The notes under the pieces were generated by a model. The model was not told where the DNA came from, made no database searches, and saw only the letters and a list, made by a program, of their open reading frames with translations. DNA of 64,000 nt from an uncultured Rickettsiales bacterium (GTDB lineage: Bacteria; Pseudomonadota; Alphaproteobacteria; RF32; CAG-239). Positions 42,041 to 50,083 of this stretch are shown here, in pieces. Location: assembly GCA_900551865.1 (NCBI GenBank), contig URXV01000007.1, forward strand, positions 20,041 to 84,040. Direction: 5' to 3'. The number at the start of each line of letters is the position of its first letter. The stretch's first letter is position 1. The translations under genes were made by a program, and so were the position numbers.

Positions 42041-42892
42041 ATGGAAAAAGGAAGAAAGAATATGCTGATTGCTGCGGGAGCCGCTTTTGCCGGCGGCGTG
42101 GCGGTAACCCTGACGGTGCTGGCGCTGGCGTTTTGCCCGGCGAAACGCCATGGCATGTGGCACGGAGGCTGGCACCGCGATATGCCGCGGGCGGAGATGC
42201 GTCTGCCGGCACGGCATCATCCGGAGGGGCGTTTTGAAGACGAAAGGCGGTTTGGTGTCGAAGGACGGTTTGGCGCCGAAAGACGGTTTGGCGCCGGACA
42301 TCGCAGAGGGGAAGAACGCCGTTTGGGCTTTGAGCACCATCTGTACCGGGGGGAACGCCCGGAAGCCGAACGCCGTTTGCCTCCGGCGCCACGTGCGGAC
42401 AGGGCGGGAGAACTGCGCCGTCCCGGGCATCCGGGCTTTCATCCCGAACGGGCACTGAAGCACCGCTTTGCGGAAAGGCTGCAACTGACAGACGAGCAGA
42501 AAGCGCAAATCGAACAGTTTCGCAAAGAGGATATGGCGCAGATGGAACCGCTGTTTAAACAAATGGACGACCTGCGCGCCAAAGCCGACAAGCTGCGCGA
42601 GGAAAACAAGGCGCGGTTCGAGAGCGTGCTGACAGACGAGCAGAAAGAAATTCTTGCGGCGATGCATGAGCGGCGCGCGGAAATGCATAAGCGGCGCGTT
42701 TCAGGGCAGGAGCACCCGGCAGAGATGCGGGAACGCCGGGCTGAGATGGAAGAATCCCGGGCTAAGATGAATGAACGGCGCTCGGCAATGCAGGAACAAC
42801 GCGTGCCGGCGGGCGGGCAGCGTGATGTCCAGGGAAAAAAACAGCCTGAAAGAACGCAGCCTGCGGGGGAGGAAACTGTTTCCGCCGAGTAG
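42041..42892 (+). CDS. Membrane-anchored Spy/CpxP-like periplasmic protein
   Basis: A 283-residue protein, ATG 42,041 with AAGGA upstream. The N-terminal anchor (MLIAAGAAFAGGVAVTLTVLALAF) is followed by a His/Met-rich stretch (RHGMWHGGWHRDM) and Arg-rich repeats (RRFGVEGRFGAERRFGAG). Residues 135-210 contain two LTxxQ-type motifs (LQLTDEQKAQIEQF and VLTDEQKEILAAM) typical of Spy, CpxP, ZraP and CnrX. The C terminus is a long charged helix (MRERRAEMEESRAKMNERR). Proteins of this fold sense or chaperone under envelope stress or bind metals. With the two genes upstream it could form a sensor, anti-sigma and sigma set. About 170 GC-rich bases separate it from the sigma gene, and a terminator follows. 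Confidence 0.75.
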   Translation: MEKGRKNMLIAAGAAFAGGVAVTLTVLALAFCPAKRHGMWHGGWHRDMPRAEMRLPARHHPEGRFEDERRFGVEGRFGAERRFGAGHRRGEERRLGFEHHLYRGERPEAERRLPPAPRADRAGELRRPGHPGFHPERALKHRFAERLQLTDEQKAQIEQFRKEDMAQMEPLFKQMDDLRAKADKLREENKARFESVLTDEQKEILAAMHERRAEMHKRRVSGQEHPAEMRERRAEMEESRAKMNERRSAMQEQRVPAGGQRDVQGKKQPERTQPAGEETVSAE

Positions 42893-42926
42893 GCAGCCGT
42901 GCGGGCGACAAGATGCCGCCGGATAT

Positions 42927-42966
42927 CAAAAAAAGCCGCTGACTTTGAGGTCAGGGGCTTTTTTAT
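42927..42966 (+). terminator. Terminator of the sigma factor operon
   Basis: AAAAAGCC and CTGAC arms pair with GTCAG and GGCTTTTTT around TTTGAG. The T tract follows. Confidence 0.8.
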
Positions 42967-43462
42967 GACTTTTTTCGGTTAGTAATAAAATTTCTTTTTT
43001 TGAACTGCGAATTTTAAACCGCGAACCGTCAATACCGGAAAATTTCAAATTTTTCACGGGCGGCAGCCTGTCTGGCAGCGCGTTGAAGCCTGTTTTCATG
43101 TTTTTTCCAGATTATACGAACCGCACATACAACGGCGGAAAATGCAATTGCGCCATATTGCAGCAAAACAGCGGCATTTTCCATAAAATTTCCATGTTCC
43201 ATACCATCATAATTTTAAGTGTTACCTAAAAATTCTTTTCACGATACGGCATATAACATGCTGTATTTTTTTTGTCAACAACTTTTTGGCAATTTTTTTT
43301 GAAAGAGGGGGTTGGATTGCAGAACGGGCAGCGGGCGGTGGAACGGCGATGTTTTGGGGCGGGCGGCGTTTTTAAAGAATTTTAAACGGTTGCGGCGTAT
43401 ATTAAGGCACAACAATTTATTCGGACAATATGTTTAGCGATAAGATTTAGGGGAGACAGGTT
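42967..43462. other. Intergenic region before deoB
   Basis: AT-rich for 300 bases. It holds a possible small minus-strand gene (43,029-43,202, listed separately) and short poly-T stretches near 43,270. The last 130 bases lead to deoB. No clear sigma70 promoter or riboswitch is visible. Confidence 0.4.
43029..43202 (-). CDS. Possible 57-residue membrane protein
   Basis: A minus-strand frame from ATG 43,202 to TGA 43,029. The product has a short polar start (MEHGNFMENA), one membrane span (AVLLQYGAIAFSAVVCAVRIIW) and a basic helical tail (KKHENRLQRAARQAAAREKF). The topology is sensible for a real small protein, but the ribosome site is weak and no homolog is known. Confidence 0.4.
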   Translation of the reverse strand: MEHGNFMENAAVLLQYGAIAFSAVVCAVRIIWKKHENRLQRAARQAAAREKFEIFRY

Positions 43463-44671
43463 ATGGCAAAGGCGATTATTCTGATGATGGACTCTTTCGG
43501 GGTCGGCGGGGCAAAAGACGCGGCGGCGTTCGGCGATGCGGGGGCGAATACGTTTCTGCACATCGCGCAGAATTATCCGGAGTTTGGCGAAAACGGGCTT
43601 GAGCTGCCCAATCTGAAAGCGCTCGGGCTGGCGAACGCAGGTGAGCTGGCGTCGGGCGTGCGGGCGCCGCTGGTGCCGGGGCAGGCGAAAATGACGCTTG
43701 CCGACAGGTGCAAATATGGCTGCATGGAAGAAATCAGCGCAGGCAAGGATACGATTTCCGGGCACTGGGAAATGGCGGGCGTTCCGGTGCGGCAGGATTT
43801 CGGGCATTTTCCGCCAGAGTATCCGTCGTTCCCGGCGGAGATGGTCGCGCGCATTTGCGAGCGGGCGGGAATTCCGGGCATTCTCGGCAACAAGGCGGCG
43901 TCGGGCACGGTGATTATCCAGGAACTCGGCGAGGAACATCTGGCGAGCGGAAAGCCGATTTTTTATACTTCCGCCGACAGCAATCTGCAGATTGCGGCGC
44001 ACGAGGAAAAGTTCGGGCTGGAACGGCTGTATGAATTGTGTGAGATTGCGTTTGAAGAAGTTAAGCCTTACCGTATCGCGCGGGTGATTGCCCGGCCGTT
44101 TGCGGGAGAGAAGAACGGCGCTTTCGTGCGGACGAAAAACCGGCACGACTATGCGCTCAATCCGCCGGTACCGACGATTCTGGACAAGGCGAAGGCAGCG
44201 GGGCTGCAGGTTACGGCAATCGGCAAGATTTCCGACATCTACGCCGGATCGGGCGTTACGCGCAAGGTTTTGGCAAGCGGGCTGGAAGAGTTGTGGAACA
44301 AGACGCTTGAAGAGGTGCAGAATCTGAAAGGCGACGGCATCATCTTTACCAACTTTGTCGATTTTGACATGATGTGGGGACACCGGCGCGACGTCAAAGG
44401 CTATGCGGAAGGGCTGATGTATTTTGACCGCCGCCTGCCGGAGCTGGAACCGCTGCTCGGCGAAGACGACGTTGTGTTTATCACCGCCGACCACGGCTGC
44501 GACCCGACATACCCCGGCAGCGACCATACGCGCGAGTGCGTGCCGGTACTGATGTTCGGGCGAAAGGTTCAGGCACAGAACATCGGGCGGCGCAAGACTT
44601 ATGCCGACATTGCGGAAACGATTGCGGCGAAGTTCGGGCTGGAGCCGTTCGGAATCGGCACGGCGTTCTGA
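43463..44671 (+). CDS. deoB: Phosphopentomutase
   Basis: A 402-residue enzyme of the alkaline-phosphatase superfamily interconverting (deoxy)ribose 1- and 5-phosphate in nucleoside salvage. It has 'MMDSFGVGGAKDA' (metal-binding Asp), 'SAGKDTISGHWEM' with the phosphorylated Thr, 'FTNFVDFDMMWGHRRDV', and 'FITADHGCDPTYPGSDHTRE' with the second metal site. Length is normal. ATG is preceded by AGGGGAGA. No other deo genes are adjacent. Confidence 0.95.
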   Translation: MAKAIILMMDSFGVGGAKDAAAFGDAGANTFLHIAQNYPEFGENGLELPNLKALGLANAGELASGVRAPLVPGQAKMTLADRCKYGCMEEISAGKDTISGHWEMAGVPVRQDFGHFPPEYPSFPAEMVARICERAGIPGILGNKAASGTVIIQELGEEHLASGKPIFYTSADSNLQIAAHEEKFGLERLYELCEIAFEEVKPYRIARVIARPFAGEKNGAFVRTKNRHDYALNPPVPTILDKAKAAGLQVTAIGKISDIYAGSGVTRKVLASGLEELWNKTLEEVQNLKGDGIIFTNFVDFDMMWGHRRDVKGYAEGLMYFDRRLPELEPLLGEDDVVFITADHGCDPTYPGSDHTRECVPVLMFGRKVQAQNIGRRKTYADIAETIAAKFGLEPFGIGTAF

Positions 44672-44957
44672 TACGGATAAGGAGAGAAAGCGGGGGCGGA
44701 CGGGAGGCAGCAAAGAGGGAACGAAGCGCGATAAGGGGCGTCAGCTGCGGGAGGATTGACGCGGGGCAGATACGAGGTTGAACGGGGGTAATCGGGAGAT
44801 GGACGGAATGCTACCGAACGCAGGGAGCGAGACGCAGTTTTGGTGGACAGGGTCGGACATTGTGTGGTTAACGTTGAAAATTGTGACGATTTTAAGAGAG
44901 TAATTTGGAACGTTAAATATAATAAATAAGGTTTACTGCTTAAAGGAGATTAAAAAT
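44672..44957. other. Short intergenic region, GC-rich then AT-rich
   Basis: No gene is seen. The first 170 bases are GC-rich without repeats. From about 44,860 the sequence becomes AT-rich, which continues into the acetyltransferase gene and marks the edge of a probably acquired segment. Confidence 0.4.
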
Positions 44958-45503
44958 ATGCTGAAGGAAATAATATCAGGCAAAAGGATTTTATTAAAGC
45001 GCCCGGATTGCAGTATGGATATGGCCAGAATTATTTACAGTTCCATAAATAAATGTCGTGGAACCTTTGAGCCTTGGCTCGGTTGGGTAAAGTATACTCA
45101 ATCACCTGATGACAGCTTGCGTTTTTTAGAATCTGTTAATGACGATTGGGAAAATGATAAACAATTTGTCTATGCTATTTATATCAAAAAAACTTTCATA
45201 GGGCTAATTAGCGTTATTAATGTCGCAATAGAACATAAAAGGACTGAGATTGCTTACTGGCTTGACACGTGTTATACTGGATACGGGTATATGAGGGAAG
45301 CCGTCCGAACTATAGAAGATGAGTTGTTTGCCTGCGGTTTTAACCGGTTGGTTATCCATACGGATGTTTTAAATGTAAAATCAGCTAAGGTTCCTCAATC
45401 TCTAGGTTATGTCCATGAAGGTATTTTGCGCCAAGAGGTCTGGTCAGAACCTAATAATCGCTATAGAGATATAAATGTATTTTCAAAACTGAAATCGGAT
45501 TGA
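44958..45503 (+). CDS. GNAT acetyltransferase (RimJ/RimL type), AT-rich
   Basis: A 181-residue protein, ATG after AAAGGAG. It shows the RimJ/RimL pattern: 'ISGKRILLKRPDCSMDMARIIYSSI', 'FIGLISVINVAIEHKRTEIAYWLDTCYTGYGYMREAV' (acetyl-CoA site with the Y-x-GxGYMxEA motif) and 'CGFNRLVIHTDVLNVKSAKVPQSLGYVHEG'. It probably N-acetylates a ribosomal protein N terminus or a small amine or antibiotic. AT-rich codon use differs sharply from deoB and lspA on either side, which suggests recent acquisition. The 'NVKSAKVPQSLGY' variant replaces the common 'N-x-x-S-x-x-V-x-x-K-L-G-F/Y'. It is complete. Confidence 0.85.
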   Translation: MLKEIISGKRILLKRPDCSMDMARIIYSSINKCRGTFEPWLGWVKYTQSPDDSLRFLESVNDDWENDKQFVYAIYIKKTFIGLISVINVAIEHKRTEIAYWLDTCYTGYGYMREAVRTIEDELFACGFNRLVIHTDVLNVKSAKVPQSLGYVHEGILRQEVWSEPNNRYRDINVFSKLKSD

Positions 45504-45599
45504 GCCGCCTGTTGTTGAAAAACGAAAGATGCCGTAAATGCGGAATTCTTTAAATCGGGCAACGAAAAGCGCGAGGCTGGGGAAAAAGGCAAATAATAC

Positions 45600-45627
45600 T
45601 TGGCGGGCGGAAAAGTTGTGCTATATT
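45600..45627 (+). promoter_or_regulatory. Probable promoter of lspA operon
   Basis: TTGGCG, 16 bases, TATATT, about 40 bases before GTG 45,670. Confidence 0.45.
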
Positions 45628-45669
45628 CGCCTATTATGAATTAAATTTGATGCAATGTAAGGAGTATTT

Positions 45670-46158
45670 GTGTTAGCAGGATTAATCACGGCACTGGCGG
45701 CCGTTGTGTCGGATCAGGCATCCAAGGCGCTGGTGTTCGGCTTTTTGGCGGAGACGCAGCCGGTGGTGGCGGTAACGCCGTTTTTCAATCTGGTGTCGGC
45801 GTGGAATACGGGCGTCAGCTTTTCGATGTTTGACAATCTGGGCGGGGCGGGCGTATATATCCTGTCGGCGTTTTCGCTCGTGGTCGTCGGTTTTCTGCTG
45901 TACTGGCTGAGCCGTGAAAAGACGCTGCTGATGCAGGTTTCGCTCGGCATGGTCATCGGCGGAGCAATCGGCAACGTTATTGACCGGGTACGCATCGGCG
46001 CGGTATTTGATTTTCTGGACGTGCATTTCGGCGGTTACCACTGGCCGGCATTCAATCTTGCCGACAGCTTTATCTGCATCGGCGCGGTATTGATTATCTG
46101 CGACGGCCTGCTGGCGCGCAAATGCGATAATACGACAACCTCATCTAGCAAAGGATAG
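45670..46158 (+). CDS. lspA: Lipoprotein signal peptidase II
   Basis: A 162-residue inner-membrane aspartyl protease that cuts signal peptides of prolipoproteins. It has a GTG start with AAGGAG 6 bases upstream and four membrane spans. Conserved boxes are 'VSDQASKALV', 'NLVSAWNTGVSFSMF', 'IGNVIDRVRIGAVFDFLDV' with the first catalytic Asp, and 'WPAFNLADSFICIGA' with the second. It is followed 5 bases later by a small lipoprotein gene, a natural substrate, and by M16 peptidases, the usual alphaproteobacterial order. Confidence 0.95.
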   Translation: MLAGLITALAAVVSDQASKALVFGFLAETQPVVAVTPFFNLVSAWNTGVSFSMFDNLGGAGVYILSAFSLVVVGFLLYWLSREKTLLMQVSLGMVIGGAIGNVIDRVRIGAVFDFLDVHFGGYHWPAFNLADSFICIGAVLIICDGLLARKCDNTTTSSSKG

Positions 46159-46163
46159 AAAAA

Positions 46164-46328
46164 ATGAAAAGAGCATTTATTTTACTGGCGGCGGCGTTGT
46201 TTTTATCCGGCTGCGGCCTGACGAAAGAAGATTTGGGAATGGCGGCGTCCAAACCGGACGAGACGCAGGTAACACGGCGCAATCAGCTGGTTATTCCGCC
46301 GGATTTTGACGTTCGCCCGCAGCAGTAG
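46164..46328 (+). CDS. Small DUF3035/BamF-like lipoprotein
   Basis: A 54-residue protein directly after lspA, with AAAGGATAG upstream of ATG 46,164. Its signal peptide ends at lipobox LSGC. The C-terminal 'NQLVIPPDFDVRP' is the hallmark of the DUF3035 family ('LVIPPDF-x-LRPP'), found in Alphaproteobacteria next to lspA and M16 peptidases and proposed as an outer-membrane assembly (BAM) subunit (BamF). At 54 residues it is a short member, lacking the longer tail seen in others. Outer-membrane location is inferred. Confidence 0.7.
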   Translation: MKRAFILLAAALFLSGCGLTKEDLGMAASKPDETQVTRRNQLVIPPDFDVRPQQ

Positions 46329-46349
46329 GCGCGGGGCGGAACGGCAGCT

Positions 46350-46445
46350 GCTGTGCGAGGCGGCGAAGAGTGATAGCGGCTGACAGCGGCTGTGCGAGAC
46401 GGTGAAGTGCGATAACGGCTGACAGTGGCTGTGTGAGATGGTGGA
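46350..46445 (+). repeat. 39-bp tandem repeats, about 2.5 copies
   Basis: Units start at 46,350, 46,389 and 46,428 (GCTGTGCGAG-type opening), ending just before the ribosome site of the first M16 gene. Confidence 0.8.
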
Positions 46446-46454
46446 GGGAATTTA

Positions 46455-47864
46455 ATGCAACCGGGAAAAACGTTTTGGCGGCGAAACATCAGGGGGGCAG
46501 CGTTCGGGCTGTTGTTTGGCTGTGCTTTATGCTGGCGGGCGGGAACGGCGGAAGCCAAGCTGATGAACCTGTCGCACTTTACGCTTGGCAACGGGCTGGA
46601 AGTGGCAGTGGTCGAGAACCATAAGGCGCCGATTGTTTTGCAGATGCTGTATTACAAGACGGGGTCGGTTAATGACCCGAAAGGCAAGGGCGGGATTGCG
46701 CACCTGCTGGAGCATATGATGTTCCGCGGCACGAAACGGCTGCCGGATCAGGCGTTTAACCGGCTGACGGAAGAGCACGGGGCGGTAAGCAATGCCTATA
46801 CGACCTATAACGAAACCGGTTATTATGAATTTTCGGATATTGCAAAACTGGAGCTGATGATGGCGATGGAAGCCGAAAGAATGTCCGGGCTGGAGATGGA
46901 CGAGGCCGCTTTTGCCAAAGAGCGCGACGTGGTATTGCAGGAACGGCGGCAGCGTTTTGAGACCAATCCGGTGCCATTGTTTTATGAAACCCTGAATAAA
47001 ATTTTGTGGCAAGGCCATCCGCTGGCAAATCCGGTCAGCGGCAGCCCGGAGGAAATCAAGGCGCTTTCCGTGGCGGATGCGCGGGATTTTTACCGCCGCT
47101 ATTACCGCCCGGACAATGCGCTGCTGGTGCTGGCAGGCGATATTGATGCCAAGGAAGCAAGGGATTTGGCGCAGAAGTATTACGGCGGCGTTGCACGGCC
47201 GGAGGGCAGCATTCCGCAGCCCGAATTTGAAAAAGGGAGGGCGGCCGAGGCGGAAACGGCAATGAAACTGGCGGGAGTGGAACAGCCGCGCTATGCCGAT
47301 TATATCCGGCTGGATGCGGGAGAGTTTTCCAAAACCGACATCCTGTCGCTGCAGCTGCTGGCGGAATATCTGGCAGGCGATGACACGGCGCCGTTGTATG
47401 AACGCCTGGTCTATCGCGGCAAAACTCTGCTGGGGGTAGATGCGGACGTTTCGTATGACGACAAGCTGGGCGGCTCGTTTGCCTTTTATGCGACGCCGGC
47501 GCCGGAGTGGCTGGAGCGGGCGGTGTTGGACGGTTCGGGTGCGCTTCGGGCGGCAAAAGAAGAAATCGGCAGAGCTACGGAGAAAGCCCTGGCGGAGTTG
47601 ACGGATGCAAAACTTGACAAGATTAAAAACCGCACGCTGGCGGATACGGTATATTTGCAGGAGAATCCGCAGACGGCGGCGGCTTTTGCCGGGGGAATGC
47701 TGACGGCGGGATATTCTCCGGACGAGATTATGAACTTTGATGCGGCGGTGCAGGCGGTAACGGTTTCAGACATTCGGGCGGCATGGGCAAAGGTTCAGGC
47801 TTCCCGGGCGCGGGTAACGGGCTGGCTGGAGGGAAAAACGGACGGAAAAGACGGGAGCAGGTGA
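46455..47864 (+). CDS. M16 zinc peptidase, catalytic subunit
   Basis: A 469-residue periplasmic peptidase with a signal peptide (FGLLFGCALCWRAGTAEA). The inverted zinc motif HLLEHMMFRG (HxxEH) and the downstream Glu region ('ELMMAMEAERMSGLEMDE') are intact, so it should be active. The two-lobe M16 fold is complete ('YYRPDNALLVLAGDIDA' is the conserved centre). It is paired with a second M16 gene lacking the motif, 4 bases downstream. Such active/inactive pairs form heterodimers (as in Sphingomonas and mitochondrial processing peptidase). Substrates are unknown: misfolded envelope peptides or signal peptides are likely. Confidence 0.9.
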   Translation: MQPGKTFWRRNIRGAAFGLLFGCALCWRAGTAEAKLMNLSHFTLGNGLEVAVVENHKAPIVLQMLYYKTGSVNDPKGKGGIAHLLEHMMFRGTKRLPDQAFNRLTEEHGAVSNAYTTYNETGYYEFSDIAKLELMMAMEAERMSGLEMDEAAFAKERDVVLQERRQRFETNPVPLFYETLNKILWQGHPLANPVSGSPEEIKALSVADARDFYRRYYRPDNALLVLAGDIDAKEARDLAQKYYGGVARPEGSIPQPEFEKGRAAEAETAMKLAGVEQPRYADYIRLDAGEFSKTDILSLQLLAEYLAGDDTAPLYERLVYRGKTLLGVDADVSYDDKLGGSFAFYATPAPEWLERAVLDGSGALRAAKEEIGRATEKALAELTDAKLDKIKNRTLADTVYLQENPQTAAAFAGGMLTAGYSPDEIMNFDAAVQAVTVSDIRAAWAKVQASRARVTGWLEGKTDGKDGSR

Positions 47865-47868
47865 GGCA

Positions 47869-49413
47869 ATGCGGAGCGACGGGAAAAAGGACGGCGGGAA
47901 GAAACGTTTTTATGTGCTGGCCGGGGCGCGAGAAGAGGTTGTGCCGGGGGCGCAAGCCGGGGGACGGGTGAAGTCCGGGGCGCAAGCCGGGGTTCGGGCA
48001 TGGAGCCGGTTTTGGGTGTTGGCAGGCGTGTTGATGATTGCCGCAGCGGCCGGGGCGGCGGTTTATACGGCCGGTTATGCGGTTTGGAACGAGCCGGCGC
48101 TGGATGCGGAGAGGATTCTGGCGCAGTCCAAACTCGGCGGGCGGACGTTCAAAGGCGAAGTGCAGGAAGTCAGCGCTTTGGGCGGCAAGGTACGGGGGTA
48201 TCTGATGGAAGAGCACAGCGTGCCGCTGGCGGCGGTATCGTTCGGGTTTGCAAAAGCCGGGCGTGCCTACGAGCCGAAGCCGGGCGTCGCACTGCTGGCG
48301 GAAAGCGTTTTGTTGGACGGGGCGGGGCGGTTTGAACGCCGGGAGCTGCGCGAGCTGATGAAAGAAAAAGGCATTAAGCTCAGCGTTACGGCGACGGCTG
48401 ACCGGCTGGAGTTTTCGCTCAGCTTTGTCAAACAGTTTGAAAAGGAGGCGCTGGAAGTTCTGCGGGCGGTGATGTATGAGCCGCATTTGAAGCAGGAGGA
48501 TATGGAACTGGCGCGGCGGCAGCTGGCCGTGCTGCGGCAGCAGCGGCGGGAGAATCCGCAGCAACAGCTCGGCGAGCTGGTCAGGACGGAATTTTACGGT
48601 TCCCATCCGTACGGGCGGGAGGACATCCCCGGCGACAAGGCGCTGGCGGCGGTAACGGCCGAAGACATTAGGGCGTATCTGCGTTCCTTTATGGGCAAAG
48701 ACAATCTGGCGGCAGGAATTTCAGGCGATATGGACAAGGCGGAAGCCGAGGCCTTTCTGGCACAGGCGTTCGGCGGGCTGACGGATAAGGCGGCGGGGGC
48801 GGCGCTGCCGGCGTTTGCGCCGGATTTCGGGCAGGAAGCCGCGGTGCGTGAATCGGACGTTTCGGCGCAGAGTTTTGTTTTGGCGCTGGCGCCGGGCGTG
48901 GCGCGGCTGGATAAGGATTTTTATCCGCTGTACGTTGCCAACCATATTTTCGGCGGGGCGGGGCTGTCGTCGCGCCTGAGCCGGGCCGTGCGTGAGAAAG
49001 AGGGGCTGACTTACGGCATTTACAGCTATTTTTCCAATAGCGATGCCGGCGATTTGTGGCAGGCGTATTTTTCGGCAACGCCGGAGAACACGGCGCGGAT
49101 TATGGAGCTGACGGCGGAGGAATATGGGGCTTTTTACCGGGACGGCGTCGGCGATGAGGAAGTCGAACTGGCCAAAAAGAGCCTGATGTCGTCGTTTAAC
49201 CTGCGGTTTGCGAGCCTGTTGGACATTGCGGACATGCTGGAACAGATGCAGGCGCAGGGGCTGGGCGCGGATTTCCTGAAAACGCGGCAGGCGCAGGTGG
49301 CGGCGGTTACGGCCGAAGCGGTCAACGATGCGGTGCGGCGGCGGATGCCGAAAAGTTTCGCGGCAGAGGGCGGCGTGCGCGTGTTTGAAGTCAGCGGGGC
49401 ACTGAAGGAGTGA
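47869..49413 (+). CDS. M16 peptidase-like protein, non-catalytic subunit
   Basis: A 514-residue protein with a single membrane anchor (WVLAGVLMIAAAAGAAVYTAGY) after a 45-residue low-complexity start that contains the repeated piece 'GAQAGGRVKSGAQAGVRA'. The M16 fold is recognisable ('SVPLAAVSFGFAKAGRAYEPKPGVALL', 'LAAGISGDMDKAEAEAFLAQ', 'SSRLSRAVREKEGLTYGIYSYF'). The HxxEH position reads 'LLAESVLLDG' and has no zinc ligands. It is therefore the partner of the active subunit encoded just upstream, probably supplying the substrate-binding loop (RxY-like part near 'REKEGLTYGIY'). Anchoring in the inner membrane would tether the pair. Confidence 0.88.
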   Translation: MRSDGKKDGGKKRFYVLAGAREEVVPGAQAGGRVKSGAQAGVRAWSRFWVLAGVLMIAAAAGAAVYTAGYAVWNEPALDAERILAQSKLGGRTFKGEVQEVSALGGKVRGYLMEEHSVPLAAVSFGFAKAGRAYEPKPGVALLAESVLLDGAGRFERRELRELMKEKGIKLSVTATADRLEFSLSFVKQFEKEALEVLRAVMYEPHLKQEDMELARRQLAVLRQQRRENPQQQLGELVRTEFYGSHPYGREDIPGDKALAAVTAEDIRAYLRSFMGKDNLAAGISGDMDKAEAEAFLAQAFGGLTDKAAGAALPAFAPDFGQEAAVRESDVSAQSFVLALAPGVARLDKDFYPLYVANHIFGGAGLSSRLSRAVREKEGLTYGIYSYFSNSDAGDLWQAYFSATPENTARIMELTAEEYGAFYRDGVGDEEVELAKKSLMSSFNLRFASLLDIADMLEQMQAQGLGADFLKTRQAQVAAVTAEAVNDAVRRRMPKSFAAEGGVRVFEVSGALKE

Positions 49414-49513
49414 GCAGGGCGCTGAAAGAGTGAGCAGGGCGCTGAAGGAGTGAGCGGGGCGCTGAAGGAGTGAGCGGGGCGCTGAAGGAGTGAGCAGGGC
49501 GCTGAAGGAGTGA
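49399..49513 (+). repeat. 20-bp tandem repeats copying the M16 gene's end
   Basis: The unit GCTGAAGGAGTGAGCAGGGC or a close variant is repeated at 49,401, 49,421, 49,441, 49,461, 49,481 and partly 49,501. The first unit holds the last codons and the TGA stop of the M16 gene. The period is not a multiple of three, and every copy carries the stop. Confidence 0.9.
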
Positions 49514-49646
49514 ACGCCCGTGAACGGCCGATTTTGCCCCGGACGTTTTATTTTCGCTTTTCATTTTGCTTTCTAACGATTTTTTAACCATCCTGTGGCA
49601 TTAATATCTTCAATACATAAGGCAAATTGCGAGGTGTAAAAGGTAA

Positions 49647-49973
49647 ATGAACACGTTGAACGATATTTTGGAAAAAGTAAAAAAATCCGGTTTGATGATT
49701 GTTTTGGGCGTGTTTTCTTTTTATTTTGCGATTAATGCCATCAAAGGCGACCGGGGCTTTTTCAAGTACCTTTACCTGAAAGGGAAGGTTGAGGCGGCTC
49801 AGGCGGAGCGCGAACGCTATGCGGCGATAAAAAAAGATTTGGAACATAAGGTCGCAATGCTTTCGGAGCGGTCGCTCGATTTGGATTATCTGGAGGAACG
49901 GGCACGCATTGTTTTGAATATGGTGAGCGACGGGGAATACGTCATTTTAGATAAAGATATTGATAAAAAGTAA
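49647..49973 (+). CDS. ftsB: Septum formation protein FtsB/DivIC family
   Basis: A 108-residue bitopic protein, ATG with GAGG upstream. A short cytoplasmic start is followed by one membrane span (GLMIVLGVFSFYFAINAI), then a leucine-zipper-like coiled coil ('EAAQAERERYAAIKKDLEHKVAMLSE') and the 'DYLEERARIVLNMVSDGEYVI' end typical of this family (E-x-x-AR-x-x-L-x-x-x-x-x-GE-x-V). It links early and late division proteins (with FtsL and FtsQ). Its neighbours here are envelope genes. Confident by layout and the C-terminal motif. Confidence 0.85.
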   Translation: MNTLNDILEKVKKSGLMIVLGVFSFYFAINAIKGDRGFFKYLYLKGKVEAAQAERERYAAIKKDLEHKVAMLSERSLDLDYLEERARIVLNMVSDGEYVILDKDIDKK

Positions 49974-50083
49974 AAAGAAATTGCCATTTAAAAAAATAAT
50001 TGCTATAAGTAGCGCCGAATACCGGAAAAATACGGGCGCTTGCACCGTCCGTCCTGCCGGGAGAGGATTAACAGCAACGGGTT

